A stretch of DNA of 64,000 nucleotides from Ottelia alismoides (Eukaryota > Streptophyta > Magnoliopsida > Alismatales > Hydrocharitaceae). Position numbers and translations under genes: made by a program. The notes beneath the pieces are model-generated. The model worked only from the letters and a program-made list of their open reading frames with translations, was not told where the DNA came from and did not search any database. The stretch spans positions 434,001 through 498,000 of the forward strand of contig JAZKJV010009615.1 in the NCBI GenBank assembly GCA_037367405.1. Direction: 5' to 3'. Below are positions 59,677 to 64,000 of the stretch, piece after piece (position 1 is the first letter of the stretch; each line of letters opens with the position of its first letter).

Positions 59677-62600
59677 CTGTGGAGTTTAGAAACCCGTATG
59701 TTTAATATTTGATTGTTTCCACTATAAGAAATATAGGGTTAGCTCTCAAATTATATCTATAACCTATATAGGACAACATTATGGTACGACGACAAAGGCA
59801 TCAAGGTATTCGTAATTAAGGATTTATTCACGCCATAGAATATTGGATCAAAATAAGAATGTTTTGTAATAATCACTTACTCCAATGTCAACGCTGGATC
59901 TCCCGATGCTACGGTCATCCGGAGTTGGGTTCTATCCGAAGGATCAGTCTCTATTCTTATCTGATAAGAGAGAACAACATTGCGTAATGACTATGCTAGA
60001 TTGAGATGATGATAACAAGATACGTCGCCAGCTGATGAAGAAGCTAGCAGATAGATCTCACGAAGCCACCAATTTCCACAATGGATGGAAGCAAAATTGG
60101 CCAAACAAGAAAACCAAGCTGACCTAATTAATTTTCCTAGCACAAGTTCACAAAATCATATGTTCTTCCATTTCTCCCTATATGCCGATTTAGAAAATAG
60201 TTGTAAAAATGTGTAGGACCCCATTATCAAGTGGCTCAAGCCAACTGGTTTGACTGTTTGAAGATTAGAAATCACAGCATATGCACGGGCACTTTTCAAA
60301 GAAAAGATTTTTTGGCATATTATTGTTTTTTTTGGAAAATTTCAAGCTAATATAAAGTTTATACAAACCCCACTAATGCCTCACAGATGAGGAAGAGTAA
60401 ATTTTAAATTGGTGGCTTTGCCCTAATTAAACCATCATGTGGCCATGATTAGGGAATAGACTTCCTATTGAAAAGATGTCTGATCCAATCAGCAAAGCAA
60501 ACTCAATATTCAAAAAATACCCTTCAACTAGCAAAATAACCACATAGTAGTTTAAATAGCTGCATTGATTATAAAAAAAAAACAGTACACCCGGGTTTCC
60601 TTTTAGATTCCAACAAGAAAGTAGTCAGTCAAAATATAAAAAAACCGAATTCTGCTCAATTAAACTCAATCAGCTCGATATTTTGTGATCCGAATTTTGT
60701 CTATATTATTGGTCAACTTTACTTGATGCTGATCCTTTCAGAATTATATGATAGATTTTGAGTAATGCACTAATTGCGATCATTTTCTTAATTGTATTCC
60801 AGTTGTTGAGTGAAAGAAAGCCACAATGACAACGTCACAGACAACATTGTGGACAGCATTTTTTAATGAAAAAGACATCATAGCATTACAATTTTGTGAT
60901 GTTTCGGGTTGTCATATCATCCACTAAGTCTAGGAAGCAAACTTCCACAAACAATTTCAAGCTGCTAGGGCTTACTAAGCATATCATTGCACGTGTGCTT
61001 TCTGAATAGAAGGTTGTGCTTGCTACCAAATTATTGGGATTTGGGTCCTGAAATAGAATTGTGGAATGTTATGAAATAATTAAACGTAGATATAGAAGCA
61101 GCGCATAGTATACAAGAATCATTACAAGTCCTGGAGTAATGCCCAAGTGAAGGCTGGCAAATAAACTAGCCATCTCAGGCAAAGACAGTGGCTTCACACC
61201 CCTAACCTGCACATTGAAGATCGGTCTAACCGTCTAAGAAAGTCATTCAACACAATCTAAATACCGAGTCCATATATGGTTTCATATAAGAATTGTTTTT
61301 TCATGTTAAAATGTAGAAAATAACTTGTTGCAGATAAACATTTAAAAAACAGATCCACATAGGAAGATATAAACGACATAGGAAATCATAGCAACCAAAA
61401 AACAGTTAAGAATCAAATGAGAAGGCAAATGGATTCAATTGAAGAGCAATATCTTTGTGTATGTGGATACCTGTTTCTTTTACTGGATATTAAATTATAT
61501 TTTCCTTTGAATTTATATTTTAACGCATCTTTTAATGAAGCTATCGATCAAAATCCAACATAACTGAAAAAATGTCCATAAAAAATCAAAGCAAAAGGGC
61601 TCCTGTAAGGCATCTTTGAAGCATCAGAAGTAATATTTTATCCAACTATTGTATATTATGGAAGATTAGGAAACAGTCAAAGACAAATGTACCATGCAAG
61701 AAGAAATAGATTGAACACATCACCATTAATGAGCACCGAGGATGGAATATAAATACACAGCAGAATCATCCTCTTCTCTGCACCGCTTAGAGTTCAGCAT
61801 GTAAAGATAGTCTCTGTCTCCAGGATGGGTGTAGAATACAGAGAGAGGTACTTCAAAACTCAAGGACCGTTGAAGATGTTGGAGCATGTACTTATAGGGT
61901 AAGCCAATCTTACATATGGTGGTGGCTTGAGCTCCCGGAAGACAGATAAATGTTGGTTGCAAAGTGTGGTAATGAGTGGTTGCCGCTACTTGTTTTTGAG
62001 ACTATGGTTGCCTCTATTTGTGGCTCACTTTCTAAACAGAAGGATATAAAAGTTTGTTTTTATGATCACCTTACTAGATGGTGTGACAGCGATAGACGGT
62101 ATGCCAGATGCTTGGTTGTAGATGGAGGATATTTTTCAGTCAAGGAAGCTTACAAGGTTCAGAGGGACCATGCCCAGCCCTTGATCAGGAGTTCACTTAA
62201 ATTGGCTGATATAGCAGGCTAAGGTCCCATTGATGGTTAGGTTGATAAATGGTTATTAAGGAGGTTGTCTATAGAGGCATAAAAAGTAGATGGGCGTTGA
62301 TTTTGACATGGCACATACAATTTGTAGAGATCTTGAGGATTTGGAGCATTTTATCCTTAAGTGCCCAATGGCATCATCGGCTTGGCGTTCAATGGAGATC
62401 ACTTTGATAGATATCAGCCATCTGGATGGGCATGGCATATCCAAATTGTAGAGATCGTGAGGACTTGGACCATTTTACCCTTAAGCGCCCAATGGCATCA
62501 CCGGTTTGGCATTCAATGAAGATATCTTGGATGGATACCAGCAATCTGGATGGATTTTAAAGGAGTTCAAAATAGGAAGGGTTGGTGGAAGGGAGCATAC

Positions 62601-64000
62601 AGAAGACGTCATGACAGGAATCGACCTTGGTGCTATTGTGGACCTCATGGATAAAAGGAATGCACTGATATTCGAACACATGGGAGACATAGTACATGGT
62701 GCTAACTGTGCACAGTTCGTGGGAGTGTTTCTTATTTGCAGTCTGTATCATGTGTTGTGACTTGTAACATTTATTTCTATTTGAATGAATCATGATCAAT
62801 TATTCATCTTAATGACTCATTATTTTATTAATTTTTTTAAAAATCATGCATATAAATAAAGCTGACTTCTGCCCTTCACTAAGAAAGAGAACATCAATCA
62901 CTTGTTTCACTATTATTATTCACACACCATTAAGTTTGAAGGCAGGCTGGAGTTTTGTGGTTGGAGACCTCAACCGTGAAGGATGTTTAGACAGTTTCCA
63001 GAGGAAGGGGTTAATGAATTGAATGTTAATAATGTCGGAGATCTTCCATTTTCTCGTGGTCTTTGGGGCCATGCGGTTGCTCTGAATGTTTTTTAGAAGA
63101 ATTCAAGAATATGATCCTATGTCATGAATGTTAAACTGTCCATCTGAATTGTGAGAAAGGCGGGAGGCCCAACGAGGACAATAATAAATTAACCATTTTC
63201 TAACTTTTCCCTTTAGATTTTTTTGAAGCCAAGAAAGGGGGAAACACACAAAGGTGCCCACACCAAATATATTAATTATTCCAATATTTAATATTTATCT
63301 GGATGACTATGACAACCCATCCTTTGACATTTTTAAAAAATAGAGATTAACATATGCTTGAACTTCACTTTCCGACCATTTCGAGACTTCAAACTGACCA
63401 CCAGTGAACCAGAAGGAAATCACCATCATAAGCCACTCAAAAACTTAAATATGATGAAGGTATAAATCAACTCACCACTTCTTGAAGTTTCAAGGGTGGC
63501 CCAGACAACGATTTCCATTGAGGAAAAAACTCTTCGGCTGAGACAGTTAATGGTTGCAGAAATTTATTCAAAACAGCTGGAAGGCGTAATTTGGCATTAA
63601 CCTAGATGCAACGAGAATAAATTATAATCTCAACAGAAACCACTGCCACAAAACACCCATTCCGACAATATTTGTCAGCTCACATACCAAGGAGCTCCCG
63701 AATTTGTAGGAAAAGTCAAGAACTGCAATATCCCTGCTTGCACAGAGATTTATAACTTCAAGTGGGCATTGCACCTAAAATCAAAGACAAATGAGAAAGA
63801 GCTGAGAAGGAAACAAAAAAGAAAAAAAAACAGATGGAAATTCCAACCTGTGCTCTAGGAGGAATAGTTTCAGGCACCAAGGAGAGTTCCATCTTCAAGT
63901 GAGATGGAGGCAATATCAATGCTCGAACTGAACTTAGAGGAGAAGTGTTCTTGTTTCCCAGGAAAAGAACAAGACGTCCATGATGGGCTCTCCATTCTGC
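59529..64000 (-). CDS. AP2A: AP-2 complex subunit alpha (alpha-adaptin), 3' exons
   Basis: This is the large subunit of the AP-2 clathrin adaptor, which binds cargo, lipid and accessory proteins in endocytosis at the plasma membrane. Seven coding segments run right to left: 64000-63848 (continues off the window), 63774-63688, 63601-63476, 61206-61126, 61047-60976, 59960-59881 and 59676-59529. All introns are GT..AG, and the sum is 747 nt (249 codons with stop). The segments form the C-terminal appendage. The sandwich part is EWRAHHGRLVLFLGNKN to VLDFSYKFG. The platform part contains FFPQW (equivalent to the FF..W accessory-binding face of the animal protein), VRGVKPLSLPEM, DPNPNNLVASTTFYSES, RIETDP and LKEFVKEQL. 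A Pro/Gln/Ala-rich tail ends in DPGAMLAGLL, the C-terminus I know for plant alpha-adaptins. No lesion is seen. Trunk and core exons lie to the right of the window. Confidence 0.95.
59881..59960 (-). CDS. AP2A: Alpha-adaptin exon f
   Basis: This is 80 bp, reading IRIETDPSDRTQLRMTVASGDPALTL, with a codon split two/one across the donor GTAAGT. Acceptor TATCAG. Confidence 0.95.
60976..61047 (-). CDS. AP2A: Alpha-adaptin exon e
   Basis: These 24 codons run DPNPNNLVASTTFYSESTRA..CL, with acceptor TTTCAG and donor GTAAGC. Confidence 0.95.
61126..61206 (-). CDS. AP2A: Alpha-adaptin exon d
   Basis: These 27 codons run VRGVKPLSLPEMASLF..ITPGL, with acceptor GTGCAG and donor GTAATG. Phase 0. Confidence 0.93.
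61726..61962 (-). other. Unrecognised 78-codon ORF inside the intron
   Basis: It begins MQPTFICLPG and contains YKYMLQHLQRSLSFEVPLSV and HPGDRDYLYMLN. It looks more protein-like than its AT-rich surroundings, but I cannot assign it. It could be the decayed end of another gene carried in with the LINE, or chance. Confidence 0.3.
61940..62765 (+). mobile_element. LINE fragment (C-terminal part of reverse transcriptase ORF)
   Basis: Plus-strand words are GGYFSVKEAYK (~62125-62160), then CRDLEDLEHFILKCPMASSAW (the zinc-binding zf-RVT block, ~62322-62385) and VDLMDKRNALIFEH (~62640-62682). This is the usual order at the C-end of plant L1-type LINE ORF2. Stops and shifts abound. A 124-bp tandem duplication (62307-62430 / 62431-62554) repeats the zinc-binding block. 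It is antisense to the host gene. Confidence 0.78.
62307..62554. repeat. 124-bp tandem duplication in the LINE fragment
   Basis: The two units, starting CATGGCA at 62307 and 62431, are about 85% identical. Because 124 is not a multiple of three, the second zinc-binding block is out of frame with the first. Confidence 0.85.
63476..63601 (-). CDS. AP2A: Alpha-adaptin exon c
   Basis: These 42 codons run VNAKLRLPAVLNKFLQP..EEFFPQWKSLSG..LKLQEV, with donor GTGAGT after a GTG codon. The sandwich/platform border lies here. Confidence 0.94.
63688..63774 (-). CDS. AP2A: Alpha-adaptin exon b
   Basis: These 29 codons run VQCPLEVINL..VLDFSYKFGSSL, with acceptor TTTTAG and donor GTATGT. Phase 0 on both sides. 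Confidence 0.94.
63848..64000 (-). CDS. AP2A: Alpha-adaptin exon a (partial)
   Basis: It reads AEWRAHHGRLVLFLGNKN.. to ..VPETIPPRAQ in phase 0 from the window edge, with donor GTTGGA after 63848. This is the start of the appendage sandwich. The donor is non-consensus after GT but joins correctly to VQCPLEV. Confidence 0.92.

Larger units (their letters stand above)
61207..63475 (-). other. AP2A: Long alpha-adaptin intron (2269 bp) with LINE fragment
   Basis: The intron has donor GTGAGT (63475 downward) and acceptor TGTGCAG (61207 upward). It is several times longer than its short neighbours, or comparable to their sum, and this is explained in part by the plus-strand LINE piece at 61940-62765. 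An unexplained minus-strand ORF (61726-61962) also lies here. Confidence 0.88.

Overview
This window is nuclear DNA from a flowering plant. Two things show this: nested Athila-type (Ty3/gypsy) and Ty1/copia LTR retrotransposons fill the first ~50 kb, and the last ~4.5 kb hold the 3' exons of a spliced plant alpha-adaptin gene. The sequence alone does not fix the species.

Layout. (a) 1-19001: Athila-1, an Athila-clade element on the minus strand, with a cut-off 3' LTR (1-3527), a ~11.5 kb interior with a decayed gag-pol (6275-12653), a tRNA-Asp primer site and a complete 5' LTR (15012-19001). (b) 19002-20203, 22764-23237 and 49839-~50140: scattered pieces of one old 'host' copia element (integrase/protease, gag C-terminal part, gag N-terminal part), all on the minus strand. 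(c) A solo LTR of the copia-B family (20204-22763, target duplication GTATA) sits in the host protease region. (d) A full-length copia-B element on the minus strand sits in the host gag: 3' LTR 23238-25849, 5' LTR 47240-49838, initiator-tRNA-Met primer site at 47224-47237. (e) Athila-2, a complete minus-strand element of another Athila family (29941-45284, target duplication ATTAT), sits inside copia-B. So the host copia is oldest, the copia-B insertions came next and Athila-2 came after copia-B. Athila-1 is a separate insertion into the host integrase. By eye the LTR pairs differ by about 2% (Athila-2), 4% (Athila-1) and 5-6% (copia-B), which agrees with this order.

(f) 50141-59150: AT-rich intergenic DNA with a probable LTR remnant, two TIR elements lying between TA microsatellites, a small solo LTR, two copies of a dispersed repeat, the 3' tail of an RTE-like LINE and a divergent relative of the first TIR element. 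(g) 59150-64000: the last seven coding exons (248 residues plus stop) of the AP-2 complex alpha subunit gene, minus strand, with upstream exons beyond the window. Its 2.3 kb intron carries an antisense LINE fragment.

Most interesting non-genic signals: (1) a four-unit array of hairpins just downstream of pol in both Athila elements, whose 3' arms copy the polypurine tract and whose upper stems covary between the elements; (2) G-box pairs at a fixed 5-bp spacing in the Athila-2 LTR, with 6-bp-spaced pairs in Athila-1; (3) a string of short palindromes with a common core and changing arms in copia-B LTRs; (4) two different TIR elements set between TA microsatellites.

No retroelement here has an intact gag-pol. 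Athila-2 is closest, with three visible lesions. All LTR elements lie on the minus strand, like the alpha-adaptin gene.
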